Assembly: GCA_021234155.1 (NCBI GenBank)
Contig: JAJEKV010000014.1
Span: 14,868,494 to 14,932,493 of the forward strand
Length of the DNA: 64,000 nt
Direction of reading: 5' to 3'
Origin: Isoetes taiwanensis
Taxonomy: Eukaryota; Streptophyta; Lycopodiopsida; Isoetales; Isoetaceae
The notes beneath the pieces are model-generated. The model did no database searches and was not told the DNA's origin. It saw only the letters and a program-made list of their open reading frames with translations. Both the position numbers and the translations under genes were made by a program. The first letter of the stretch is position 1; each line of letters starts with the position of its first letter. This document shows, piece after piece, positions 45,800 through 56,177 of this stretch.

Positions 45800-45945
45800 A
45801 AGGGGCAACCCAACAAAAAGGGCCCTCCAATCGGAGGAGCAACTTTCACAACGGCGCATCCTTCTTCAGAACTTGCATCCAAAGAAATAAAAGTAGAGAA
45901 TGGAGGTGGATGAAAGACATCTCTCTCCTTCCTCAAGCGGCGACT
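45800..45945 (-). repeat. Family X fragment (middle part, opposite orientation)
   Basis: The reverse complement matches 19235-19375 ('ggagagagatgtct', 'cctccattctctacttttat', 'agaaggatgcgccgttgtga', 'ggagggcccttttt'). Confidence 0.7.
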
Positions 45946-47525
45946 TGATAGGTCGATATACCGGAAGCCCTAATTTATGTAGATGCACAGATAATCAAGA
46001 TCTCCAAAAAAGGGCTAGTAAAGTGGAAATGATAGAACATGCAACCAACTGCTTCACGTGGCGTCGATGACCCTTATGAGTAATCTGCATCATTGGGGTC
46101 CCAAAATACTCAAAGGTTGACCTACACTCCTAAACCTTCTAAAAAACTTCATCTAGTGGTAGCTAGATATCCATGGAGCCTTGTTTGACATGTAACTACT
46201 GAAGATAGGACACAATAGTTGCCAACATAGTGGACAACAATAAGAGAGGAGTTACTCCTTTCCTATTGTTGTATACCACGTTGGCAATGGCCTTTATGAC
46301 ATGAGATGAGGTGGTTGGAGATGACAAGCCTTTGCACATCACTCAAAAACGAACATCCTTGTGCCATTGGTGTCAAAGGACCTCCAAGGCGTAGAGGTTG
46401 AAATAGTTGGAGGGGCAGAAGAGGGAGCCACTCTAGGCTACTGCAGAGGGAGAGGGGGGAGAGAAAGAAACTTCTCGGCCCTGAAGAACCTCCAGCTTGC
46501 ATTGGATGTAACATTTGTCCAGAAGGTACTCCATTATGTGAGGGTTGCATCATCCGAGAGATACCACACGATAAACTTGTTCCGAGGAAACATGCATTGG
46601 GGGTGAAGCATATGCCATATTATTCTGAACAAGAGCTACTTATTTGATTTTTTGAAGGGCCTCCAATACAACTGACTTAGGAGAGCACCCAACAAGCACA
46701 TATGACAACAACTCGCTCGAGGAACCTCCAACACAACACGTGGCGAAGCTGCCACTAGCCAAGAAGAACTGCCACCAGAACTTCCAACATGTATTAGAGG
46801 TGTCAATTGCCCAGAGTAACATTCAATAAACACGAGAGACATTCCCTCTTTTCGGTTGTTATCTATCTATCTATTATTTGCTTTTGAAAGAAATGTAACC
46901 AAATAGTATTCATTTAGCAAAACTTAGTTTGTAATGATGTATTTTGTTTGCAAATGGCTTTCTCTTGGTCATGAAGAAACATAAGTGGGTCTTCTTTTGG
47001 TGGCAACTAGGAGATTGAAGTGCTTGAGGAGATCCTAGGTCGCATGCTCCAATGATGGGGGGTTTGCCCTACATTTTAATTCTAGCCATCCTCTAAATGT
47101 TATTCCTGATTTTTCTTTGCACATAGCTAATATGATGTAGCCCACATTCGATTCCTTTGTGGAGGGAGGGGGGCATGTAAATGAGTAGTATTTTGTTATC
47201 TAGATGAACCAAGACAAATGTTTTTCTCCTCCTCCCTCTTTTTTATTTTATTTTTTATTTTTTATGACTTGTAAGGAATTTGAGTAAGCTAAATAAATAA
47301 ATATCAAATATTATTGCGTTTTATTCAAGTTTTGTTGTTAGCCGTCGATCTATAGAATATTTTGTTGTTTGCACCAGATCAGTAGACACAAACATTTTCA
47401 AGCAAAATGCACATCACACTTTCAATGGTGAAAAACAGACCAATGGTTGGTTCCCCAAAAATACAAAAAATGCAAACAATGGATTGCCTGAATGAATACA
47501 GAGGCCAGGCCTGCCATTCATGCCC
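45946..47525. other. Accessory DNA, no gene supported
   Basis: A region at about 46.3-46.85 kb has Gly/Ser/Thr/Glu-rich frames on both strands that may be retroelement debris, but no domain is readable. A short TATC run lies at 46.86 kb. Confidence 0.4.
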
Positions 47526-47529
47526 ACTG

Positions 47530-47690
47530 CTCCAACGCAAATCGGCTCCATGGCCGCTGCTTCAGGGCAAATCGGCTTCAGTGCAAATCGGCCTCAAAGG
47601 CCTTAGTGGCTTAAGGGCAAATTGGCTTCAGGGCAAAGTGGCTTCAAGGCAAATTGCCTTCAGTGGCTTCACGGCATTCTTCAGGGCATT
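47530..47690. repeat. Degenerate 15-17-bp tandem repeat 'ggcttcagggcaaatc'
   Basis: About nine diverged units of gg(c)ttca(g)ggcaaat(c/t)(g) in a row. The overlapping frame (47407-47724) is a by-product of the repeat. Confidence 0.75.
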
Positions 47691-47699
47691 CCTCAGCTC

Positions 47700-49788
47700 C
47701 AAATCAAAGCATTCGAGCCAGTAACAACTCCAAATCGGTTCCATTTGTCGCACAGACCAGATTCGAAATCGATATGAGAGAACTGAAGGTCCGCTTCCGA
47801 CCGACATATCCTGCAACAGATTTCAGATTTCGCTGCTTACCTGCTCGACCCATGCCAAAATCCGACAGAAACTGCCCGCCCGCTTCCTCCCGCCGAATCC
47901 GGCATATCCACGCCCAGCAGCTGCTCTCCTGTCCGTTGTCGGGAAGTTCCTCGGAACCCTTGTAACCTGCTGGACAAAATCCAGATTTAGCTGGATAGAT
48001 TTGAAATGGTAGGAAGAGATCCGGCTGAAAATTAGAGGTTTTCTTGGTATTTCCGGATGAACTGAGGCCCCTGTGTTGGAGCTTGCCGGGATAGGTATGG
48101 GACTGTCGGAATGATGCTGATTAAGCCTAAAAAATTTCCCGAACCAAGGCTGTCAGGCCGCCTTCACATGGTTTCCCATTTGGGACCTTTGAAATAGACC
48201 TAAAAATTGTCCACTCAACCCACCCAAAATTAGAACATTCCCCCTTAAGACAATTAAGCTCCTCAAAATGGCCTAAATATACCCTTTTCCATACAATACC
48301 ATACCAAAATCATAATCCCCACCATTGCCAAAATACTCTCTCCAAATATGACACGAATTGGGCAAACTATATCCAAGTTTGCATGTTGGGACGTTTTTGG
48401 AAATGTATTATTTCATTTCTTTGGACTGGATATATTTTAAATATTCTATTCTATTTATTTATTTAGATTTCAAGATCTGGCAATCATAATTCATTAATCC
48501 TGGGATTATCTTGGGTTTCAATGGCCATGATTTAGACTTAGAGTGATTTAGCCATAGAGCTATGCTTTAGATCATTTTTAACCTACTAGCGCACTTTTAC
48601 CCTATCATATGAAGTTTAGAAATGCAGGTATCATTTCTTTAATGCAAAAACCAAGTTGTAAACATGTGGGATGCTTGTTTATAATAAGGGATGTGCATAT
48701 ACATGCATCCTGGTATAGCATCTTGGTATACCGGATTTTTGAAAACGAAATTTTGGCCCTCTCCTATACACAATTTTACCCCAAATAGGGGCAAAGCCCC
48801 CCTGCAACAAAACTCTTATTGTTGCATATACTACAAACAAAAGTGAATCCTTGGGGTTCTAGAGCCTTCTAGGGAGCATAGACCAACTAGTTCTAGACAC
48901 CATGACAATAATATATAAACAAGGCTTCATTGCGCATAATGTTTTGGGCCACACTGTCCCACCCCCATTCCACCATGGAGACTTGTTGCTGACAGATCTT
49001 TCCCTTTGCCTTAGATACAATAACCCATGAACATTTCAAATCTTCTGATGTTTTGGACACAAGAAAAACACCGCGAAGTTTCTAGAATACCAAACAAGGT
49101 AATTCGTTTGGAACTTTAGATTAGTTAGATAGTACTATTTCATCCAATATAGCACCAAAAAGCCGCAAAAAGCTAGTAAATATTAAACATCCAATGGACT
49201 CCCTTTGCTCATATGTTCATTGCAGAAGCAAAAATCAAGTGCAATGTCATAAACGGTCCCTTGATCTTAACAAAATTTAGATTGTCGTAAAGCACAGGTT
49301 GAAATTCTTAGCCTTTCATATTAAAATTTATTTTTTGGTGGTTTTCGGCGAATTTATGGTGAAAGCACTTAGAGCTATGCCATAAACACCAAAATTTCAA
49401 CCCTTGGTAGCTTACATCAGCTAGCGGCCTGGGTGTGAAGTGTTTCCAAGGAAACACCACTTGGAATAGAATAGAATAGAATAGATTTTTAACCCTCTTG
49501 TGTTGCTACGCCGTTTTCCCACATGAAACCCCTCTAACCAGGCAGAAACAAGGAGAATATAAAGGCACTTAGACCCGATATAAACAACTATGAACTTAAC
49601 ATACTAAATTTGAGAGCATGTCAGATAAACCTACCCACATTTCTTGTTTCGGGCCTGCAGATCCAAATCAAAATATACGGGTGCACCGTTATAAACTTAT
49701 AACTACCTTCTTGATCTTACAAATTTACAAGATTATGCAGTTCGAAGCCAACACAAATCGTTTTAGCAAATGGATCTAGGAAGAAATC
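47700..49788. other. No gene supported
   Basis: C-rich and A/T-rich stretches without recognised coding content. A (GAATA)n run at 49464-49486 follows a GTGTTTCCAAGGAAACAC palindrome. Confidence 0.45.
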
Positions 49789-50121
49789 TTATGTTGCAGG
49801 TATGATAGTAGTATGAACCCAGGCAAGGATGAGAACCATACCTAAAACACCGCCTGTGATGAGCGTAGAGCTGGATATGGAAGTTCCAGGAATGGCAGAT
49901 TGGATCGATCTGTTAGGCGAGGACAAAAATTGCAGCGCAACCACCAGACTGAGGGGCAAAAGAAAGAGTGCAAGAGGCATCAAAGAAATGGATTCCGGCG
50001 GTTCTTCTTCTTCTACCTCCGCCGGAGCAAAAAGCGAAGGCGCTGACAAAACAAAGATCAGAATTACCAGAATCAAGAGCGGCATTGCGGGAGACGGCGA
50101 CGAATTATCCATCTTTACCAT
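49789..50121 (-). CDS. Small membrane protein, unrecognised family
   Basis: An intact 110-residue frame from ATG to TAA. It has three hydrophobic segments: about residues 12-32 (AMPLLILVILIFVLSAPSLF), 46-66 (LMPLALFLLPLSLVVALQFL) and 86-106 (TLITGGVLGMVLILAWVH). A Glu/Pro-rich loop (EVEEEEPPES) separates the first two and a Ser-rich loop the last two. The first segment could be a signal anchor. A plant-like 5' leader of about 120 bp precedes the start, and a G-box lies about 245 bp upstream. No frame damage is present, unlike almost everything around it, so I take it as a functional gene. I do not recognise the family; it reads like the small plant transmembrane proteins of unknown function. 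The stop codon lies directly after a CCTGCA sequence, so a spliced longer C-terminus is possible. Confidence 0.65.
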   Translation of the reverse strand: MVKMDNSSPSPAMPLLILVILIFVLSAPSLFAPAEVEEEEPPESISLMPLALFLLPLSLVVALQFLSSPNRSIQSAIPGTSISSSTLITGGVLGMVLILAWVHTTIIPAT

Positions 50122-50365
50122 GCTTGATCTGCGTATTCCGACGCAAAATTAGGGAGCAATTCGAAATGCAAGAAATGCCGCTCCAAGATCTGGATTGATG
50201 ATGAAAGCTCGGAAAACAGAGTCGTTCTGCCTAAATTTAAGAGCGCCGGAAAGAATCAAAAGGGGAAAAAAAACAAAATTGGCGCAGGTGGAAACAGAGG
50301 CATGCTTGGAATGGACGCCATAGCCACCGCATTCCGGCGTCCGAGGAGTACTTTTTGTGTGATGA

Positions 50366-50371
50366 CACGTG
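50366..50371. promoter_or_regulatory. G-box (CACGTG) upstream of the membrane-protein gene
   Basis: The context tgaCACGTGgca is a full G-box/ABRE-type core about 245 bp above the ATG at 50121. bZIP and bHLH factors bind such sites in plants. Function here is inferred from position only. Confidence 0.4.
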
Positions 50372-50883
50372 GCATGTTAAGATAGGCCCCACAACCCGCG
50401 TCTTTACAATGTTGTTTAATACCACATATGTATATATCGAAGTTGGTGGGTTGTTTTTGTTGCCCCTTTGTCATCAACCCACTTTAGTCGTGCCTTGTCT
50501 CTGTCTTCATCCTCCAGATAGCCTAGGTAGCTTCTTATGTTACCATTTTTCTTTATTAGTAAGTCATTTGTCAAAATCTCTTAGTCTTGGAAATATCATC
50601 ATTGTCTTCCATCCTCTATGCAGCTGTCGCCTTTTTTCTTCATTAGTAAAATCTTTTGGTGTTGGAAATATCAAGGTGGTGATCAAGATGCAAGATCTCA
50701 TCAGCCCATATCCACTAAAAGCAAAGTACCATCCTTTTGATAGGTGTTGCCATCGGCAAGATCGAATCGAATCCCAAATTGGTAAACCGATCCACACCCT
50801 TTGGATTCCAACACAGGAAATTTCTGAAGAATGATATAGTAGCTTGACAATAAAAACACCATTTCATTCTTGTGCTCCTCCTT

Positions 50884-51228
50884 CTATTCCTTCTCTGCAA
50901 TTCTCTTTCTCTTTGCTGCTTTCTTCCTCTTGATCATTTTCTTTTGCTGACGCGCTAGCTCCTCTGATAATGGCTGGTCCATCTCATTCTCCTCCTCTTC
51001 GCCATTGCCCTGATCCTCTGGGTTTTCTTGATTATCAGGGTCCTGAGGTTTTTCTTGCTGGTCTTGATGCTGTTGGTCCTCCTCCTCAGCATCTGGGTTG
51101 GGGTTAGGGTTTTCTTTTTGTCTGGCTCGCTCTCGAGCCTCCCTGGCCTTCTGTTCTACTGCAAGAACTTGGACGCTGGTGGAGCCGTCTGGCATAACCA
51201 CTCGAGCAGTTTGTTTGGTGCGGGCCAT
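50884..51228 (-). CDS. H3-tail ORF: histone H3 N-terminus fused to a charged non-histone protein
   Basis: An intact 114-residue frame from ATG to TAG. Residues 1-9 are MARTKQTAR, identical to the histone H3 N-terminus including the K4 context. Residue 10 (K in H3) is V, so the K9/S10 region is absent. Residues about 22-40 form a basic/acidic helix (VEQKAREARERARQKE). Residues 41-85 are rich in Asn, Pro, Asp, Glu and Gln. Residues 91-114 are strongly basic (KKMIKRKKAAKRKR), a likely nuclear-localisation or nucleic-acid-binding tail. No histone fold is present. A TATA-like box lies about 105 bp upstream. It sits directly in the leader of an LTR retrotransposon, where gag would normally start. 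If made, and after Met removal, the product would display an unmodified-H3K4-like tail. Role unknown; chromatin-reader binding is an inference. Confidence 0.72.
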   Translation of the reverse strand: MARTKQTARVVMPDGSTSVQVLAVEQKAREARERARQKENPNPNPDAEEEDQQHQDQQEKPQDPDNQENPEDQGNGEEEENEMDQPLSEELARQQKKMIKRKKAAKRKRIAEKE

Positions 51229-51331
51229 GTTTTGAAATAGGTCAATCGCCTTCCGAGCGCCTAAAAATCGCTTTCTTGGCCGGAGAGCAGCTAGCTGGAG
51301 AAGAAAGATGAAAATGAAGAATCCTAAGGAT

Positions 51332-51340
51332 CTATTTATA
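51332..51340 (-). promoter_or_regulatory. TATA-like box upstream of the H3-tail ORF (element A)
   Basis: TATAAATAG on the minus strand, about 105 bp above the start codon. Element B has TATAAGTAGA at almost the same distance (about 98 bp), followed by related sequence with a 'gcgattttagg' word. An internal promoter is suggested. Confidence 0.5.
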
Positions 51341-51451
51341 GGTCTGGGAGTTTTAGGTTTGGACCTGCAATTTCATGTTATACCATTATGTAAAATATTA
51401 GTGTTTGCTAGATTAATACATTAGGTTTTTTCAGGCAAAAAATACTCTACC

Positions 51452-51740
51452 ACTCACATAGTGCACGAGAGGCACTTTCAAAACTTTTGAAAAGGCCCTG
51501 GGCGCACTCTGTGAGGGGTTACTCCTTTTTGGCTTTAAATTTTAGTTTTCTATAAAGTTTCTTAGTGTTAGAAGATACTTTCCTAGCTTAAATTCAAATA
51601 CTAAGCTACCTTGAGCTATCAGATTATTCTAATTATGTATCTATCTAGGTCAAAATTGATCAACCACTCACACAGTGTGCGAGACCCTTGTTCAAATTTT
51701 TTGAAACTGCCTTGAGCGCACTCTGTGAAGGGGTTACTCC
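51452..51740 (-). repeat. Two palindrome-bearing repeats, period 215 bp (element A leader)
   Basis: Units at 51452-51525 and 51667-51740 each pair a CTCACA(C/T)AGTG(T/C)(G/A)CG arm with a GCGCACTCTGTGA arm around a loop containing 'ttcaaa.nttttgaaa'. The same architecture recurs downstream of the H3-like ORF in element B. Confidence 0.7.
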
Positions 51741-51936
51741 CTAATAGCCAAAATTTTTCAGGGTTTCTACTATTCTTCCTAACTTAACATTATCCTACTT
51801 TACTGTTCTGAGGATTGGAATTTTTTTTTCCCAATTTTTGAGGTTCATGCTTGGGTTGTCATTCCCAAGGCTAAAGGTCTACTGTTAGTCCTAACAGGGA
51901 AATGATCAGTGCCCGATCTTAGTCTACCAAGATCAT

Positions 51937-51949
51937 GGCTCTGATACCA
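51937..51949 (-). promoter_or_regulatory. Primer-binding site (initiator-Met tRNA) of element A
   Basis: TGGTATCAGAGCC on the minus strand, one base inside the LTR end. TGGTATCAGAGC is the classic plant complement to the 3' end of tRNA-iMet. Confidence 0.92.
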
Positions 51950-51950
51950 C

Positions 51951-53458
51951 TATGACGTCCCCTACTTCTTCTACGATGCTCCCATCGTATTGGAAGACAG
52001 AGTTCATCCCCCTGGCAGCCAAACTGCCAGATGCCATCCACCTGACACCAATCCTTTAGCAATGGATCGATGAGGAAGAATGGATGGGTCATTTGTTTCG
52101 TCTTCCCTCGGGACCGTCTTAGCTGCGGAAGCGTGAGTAAACGTAAGCACATGACATCAAATAGAAATAGAGTCATCTCGAAGGGTGACTGCACCATAGC
52201 ATACATGTATAAACACATCAACAATATCATCATCACAGGGAAGATCCTACCCAAGACTCAGACTCCATGGTGTGGACTAACGGCTTGGGTCTCCAGAAGT
52301 CATTGCAGACAGAATTCATAAGAGTGGATTGGGCTGGCATAGGACATCGTTGTTGGGTAGTCCGCTCCATCTGCCCCTCCCAGTGTACATTTTGTAGAGT
52401 AGGTTGAGGAGTCTAGGGACTGGACTGTAGCCTGCCAGGTACACAGCCGGGGTTTCATCTCCCCAGCCCCGATGAGGCAGGATGGGGATCACCCCCTCCA
52501 GAGGCATGCATGCGCATCACAGGCGGCTAGAGGGCCACTGCCCGTCTTCGACTTAAACCTCATTTGAGGTGACACATCACCCGAGAGGTGTCGAGCTCAT
52601 GCCTTGCCCACACGCAATGGCAAACCATTAAGCCTAGCCCGCTGAGATTCCTGGTAGGCTTTACACACCAGAGGGACCAATCAGTGATGGGACAAGTCCT
52701 CCTTATTCCACCGGTCTAGCCCCGCCACTCACAACCAGGCGGGCTCTTGTACATGGGCCGCATTAATTGGGAATTAATGAGGTTATCTAGAATCATCTGC
52801 TACTGACGATTTCAGGACCTCTACCCCCCTTCCCACATACACCAGAGAGCATAGAATGGAACATCGTCATCATAAAAGAACTGAGATACTGAATAATATT
52901 TAATCTATCTACCTAAACATGCATGGTTAGGTTCATTCGTTAAGGCTGGTGATCTTAGGATCTATAAGGCTGCTAAGACTGATCTACCATACTATCCTAG
53001 CTCATTGTCGGGCTGAAAGTCGGCTTTGCACAACGGAATCATAGGTTACCGGATCCTTGGCTTGCTCCTACGTCCATGCCTTCGTTCGGGCTGATTGCAG
53101 CTGCTCCTGAGAGATCTGTTGTGCAAATGCGGCTTAACTGCGCTGGCAATACGGACTAGCAGCTTGGCTTGGCCGGAATGGTCCAAGGAAGCCAAAATGC
53201 GAAAATGAAAAGGGTTTGGGGTTTTCCCTTTTGTTCCTTTTACATGACCTTTTAGGTTTAGGTTAGAAGGGACCAATGGGGCTCTGCTATTTGGCAAAGG
53301 GGTTTAATTGCATATGTTTAATATACATGTGCAACATACGAGGTTGCCCCCTAGGCGCAACTCTTTATGGCTCTCAAGTACTTGTCATGGTGACATGTAC
53401 GCATGACGTGGTAGTATAATATACATATTCAGACCGTATATTATGCTTGAACGTCATA
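51951..53458 (-). repeat. 5' LTR of element A (1508 bp)
   Basis: Plus-strand ends are TATGACG and CGTCATA, the same inverted ends as TGTGACG/CGTCACA in the solo LTR with one base changed at each side. It aligns piecewise with the LTR at 54374-55874 in reverse orientation (for example 'ctctggtgtgtaa(a/g)gcctacc', 'gagacccaagc', 'gtctgagtcttgggtagga' in sense). It inserted into, and cut off, the LINE fragment to its right. Confidence 0.85.
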
Positions 53459-54373
53459 CCTGTTCAAGGGCGCCGACATCTCAAAGCTTCCTGAGAAAGC
53501 AGGCGTCAAGATATTGCCTTAAGCTATGGCAATCCGTGTCTGTTTGCACTTGTATGCATCTGTGCTCCTGAACATTCCATCTGGCCAACCATTGAGCTCT
53601 CTTGTCTTTCCAGCATGCCTTCAAGTGTTGCGACTCCATTGCCACTATGTGGGCCAGGTGAGGGGAGATGAGAATCATCCATACTAACCATTTTTTAAAA
53701 ATAGACGATATGGCGGTCAAGGGCTGCCTTCTGAAGAGGGAAGAAGTCTGTTTCCTGTTACAAGATTTGATATGAGACCGTGGACCTCACCCCTGGCGCC
53801 CGTGTTAAGAAGGCTTTTTGCACTTAATCTAATTCATTCTAGGTGGCAAGAGACAACACTAGCCCCTAGACTTCAACCCTATATAAAAGGACAGGTTCCA
53901 CCAAAACCCTGAATAGGTGCGACTGATGAGCCCAGTCATATAGCTCCGCTCTATGGTTGTTGTTCTGCATTGCATAAAGTGCCTTCCAGCCTGCTGTCAC
54001 CCGTAGCCGAATGGAAGTGTCCCAGTACATGGCAGAAGGACACTCCACTTCCAGGTACTTATAACTTGGTGTCATCTCTATATTTTGTACGCGATAACTG
54101 ATGGAAGGGATCCTTGGCTGGAACGATGACGATATGAGGACCACCTTAGTCTTTTCCAAATTGACGTGCATGACCATCGCCTGGCAAAATGTATCCAAGG
54201 CAGCAAGATGGCATTGGATGTCCGCCGAGGTGTAGGCTAGAAGGTCCACATCAGTCGTGTATATTAGTTGTCTGGCAACCTGGTGCAACAGTTGAATCTC
54301 GTCCCCACCATTGTCGGCAAGCCCCCACTCGAGTTGAACCATATGGAGTCCAAATAGTATTGAAGAGAGAGGG
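53459..54373 (-). mobile_element. LINE fragment trapped between two LTR elements
   Basis: Minus-strand reading starts at LFGLHMVQLEWGL, just inside the border with element B. It passes through YTTDVDLLAY (the catalytic ADD site changed to TTD), LEKTKVVLISSS, TPSYKYLEVE, IRLRVTAGWKALYAM and AELYDWAHQSHLFRVLVEPV, and in another frame HLKACWKDKRAQW to YLDACFLRKL. It matches the LINE at 16.6-18.5 kb throughout. The part before LFGL and the 3' end are missing, cut by elements B and A. Inactive. Confidence 0.85.
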
Positions 54374-55874
54374 TGTGACGTTCAAAGACAAAGATATCTG
54401 GTCCCGGGGCGTATCATCTTTAAGACCGCCACGCTGCATTACCGCCGGCCCCAATCGGCGGTAATGCGCCCGACGTGTACCCAAGCAAGGGCGCCCTAGG
54501 GGGCAGCTTGCAATGGTGCACACACTTAGCAATGTGCGCACTTTTAGACCTTTAACCCATTAAAGGTAGACCAAGGGTCATGGAAACCCTAAACCTAACT
54601 GATAGCCTACATAAGGCACCAAACCCTAACTTTCCCTTTTTCGCCCTTAGACCTTCCGAGCTCCGATTCGCGCGCCCGAGGAGTCAATTCCAACTCCCAC
54701 GACCGCCCGGGCGCCTGCCTTGTCGGATCATCTTTTCCGACCGCATCCCCGGCGTAAGCGTAGACATGGGCTTCGGATCGAGAGGAGTGAACCAGGATCG
54801 TATTTGGTCGATTGAATAGCCTAAACCTTATTCCAGCCTCGAACCCAAAGAGGTTTAGCCTATTAAATCACCCTTAGTAGCCAAGCGGATCCCGAGATTG
54901 ACTCTAACTAAAGAACCTAACTCTATGAATTAGATTAGTTCTTATTTACTTATGTTGATATGATGGACGGATGTATTCTGTGGACTCATTGTATTGGGAA
55001 GGGGGATAGAGACTTAAAGCTTAGTAGATGATGCTCCTAGCTAGTCCCTCTTAGTGCATTACTAGTTTTCGCCACAGGTATGTGAGCCCACACGGGTTGT
55101 GGGTGAAGGGGCGGACCGGGCTTAGAATGAGGTTCGTGTTCTGACCCTTGACCGATCCCTCTGGTGTGTAAGGCCTACCGGGGATCAGAGTGACTAGGTC
55201 TAATGGCTTGCCACTGAGTGTGGATAAGGCATGGGCTCGACACCCGTGGGGTGGAGTTCACCTTCCAATGGGTTAAGTCAATAAGGGCGGTGGCCCTCTA
55301 GTCACCTTGGGTCAAGATGTAGATCTCTCGAGGGAGTGATCCTACACCGCCCCATCGGGATCGGGGAGATGTAACCCGTGAATAGCCCCTTTGGCTATGC
55401 ACCGTGAAGCAAGGGCCAGTCCCAACACTTTTCAACCTACTCGCAAAGTATGCACGGGAGGGGCGGATGGAGTGGACAACCCTAAGCCATGTTCTTATGC
55501 CAGCCCAATCCATTGTCATGATTACATGCCTCAAGACCGAACGGAGACCCAAGCTTGTCGGGCCATCCCCCGAGTCCGAGCCTTGGGTAGGAACTTCCTT
55601 GTATTGTGCCTGATCTTTGTCTATGCAGATGTTGATGTGCCACCCTTCGAGGTGGATATATATGATGTTATGTTATTGACGTGTATGTTTACGCCCGCAG
55701 CCTAGGTAGGCCCCGAGGGAGACGGGTAAAATGACCCCTTCACTCTTCCCATTTGTGGACTCTAGACGGTCCACATGATATGTGGAGGGCCCCAGACGTT
55801 GTGGGCTGGTGCGGGGATGAACTCTCGCTTGTATACGGTCGCGGGCATCATGATAACAGTAGGGGGACGCCACG
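54374..55874 (+). repeat. 5' LTR of element B (1501 bp)
   Basis: Begins TGTGACGTTC and ends GGGGGACGCCACG next to a degraded primer site. It contains an early GCATTACCGCC/GGCGGTAATGC hairpin. Similarity to LTR A (reverse) and the solo LTR runs along the whole length, and its first 640 bp are repeated at 63383-64000 in the same orientation. Confidence 0.85.
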
Positions 55875-55875
55875 G

Positions 55876-55886
55876 TGGTATCGAGC
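55876..55886 (+). promoter_or_regulatory. Degraded primer-binding site of element B
   Basis: TGGTATCGAGC, differing by a deletion from TGGTATCAGAGC, in the same position relative to the LTR end as in element A. The following 'aatgttcttgg...gcactgacca' matches element A's leader. Confidence 0.75.
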
Positions 55887-56079
55887 AATGTTCTTGGAGA
55901 CCAAGTGCAAAGCACTGACCATGCTCCCAGTAGTACTAACTTGATAGGATCCTCAAACCTCGAAAAGTGGGAAAATGTTTTCTCATTTTTGTAGTTTGTG
56001 CTAAGCTAGTAACAGTTAAGTGAATTGGAACTTAATAAGATTAAAAGACTAAAAGACTTAAAAAGACTAAAAAGACATC

Positions 56080-56089
56080 TATAAGTAGA
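56080..56089 (+). promoter_or_regulatory. TATA-like box upstream of the H3-like ORF (element B)
   Basis: TATAAGTAGA, 98 bp above the ATG at 56178, matching in place the TATAAATAGA of element A. Confidence 0.45.
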
Positions 56090-56177
56090 CCTAGAACCCC
56101 CCCATTTCTACGTTCCTCTTTGGAAAAATCGCTCCCCCTTGCTAAGGCGATTTTAGGGCGCCCGACCTCCGATCAAC

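Larger units (their letters stand above)
50450..53458 (-). mobile_element. LTR retrotransposon A (5' LTR, primer site, H3-tail ORF; 3' part missing)
   Basis: In minus-strand order: 5' LTR (53458-51951), a base, the initiator-Met primer site, a leader with two palindrome repeats, a TATA-like box, then the H3-tail ORF (51228-50884). Sequence beyond the ORF becomes unrecognisable and runs into the promoter region of the membrane-protein gene, with no 3' LTR in the window. The low-coordinate border given is a guess. It is the same family as the solo LTR at 39.4 kb and element B. Confidence 0.75.

Noticed and set aside
46263-46606. Overlapping open frames on both strands suggesting a gene
   Set aside because: Low-complexity Gly/Ser/Arg content, no domain, and both strands are open for compositional reasons.
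47407-47965. Plus-strand frames over the 'ggcttcagggcaaatc' repeat
   Set aside because: The peptide pattern only reflects the tandem repeat; no homology is recognised.
49829-50152. Plus-strand frame opposite the small membrane protein
   Set aside because: Ser/Lys/Glu-rich antisense shadow; the minus strand has an ATG, regular membrane segments and promoter-like flank.
50355-50834. 159-codon plus-strand frame
   Set aside because: No motif, irregular Cys/His/Leu content, and it overlaps the likely promoter of the minus-strand gene and the distal end of element A.
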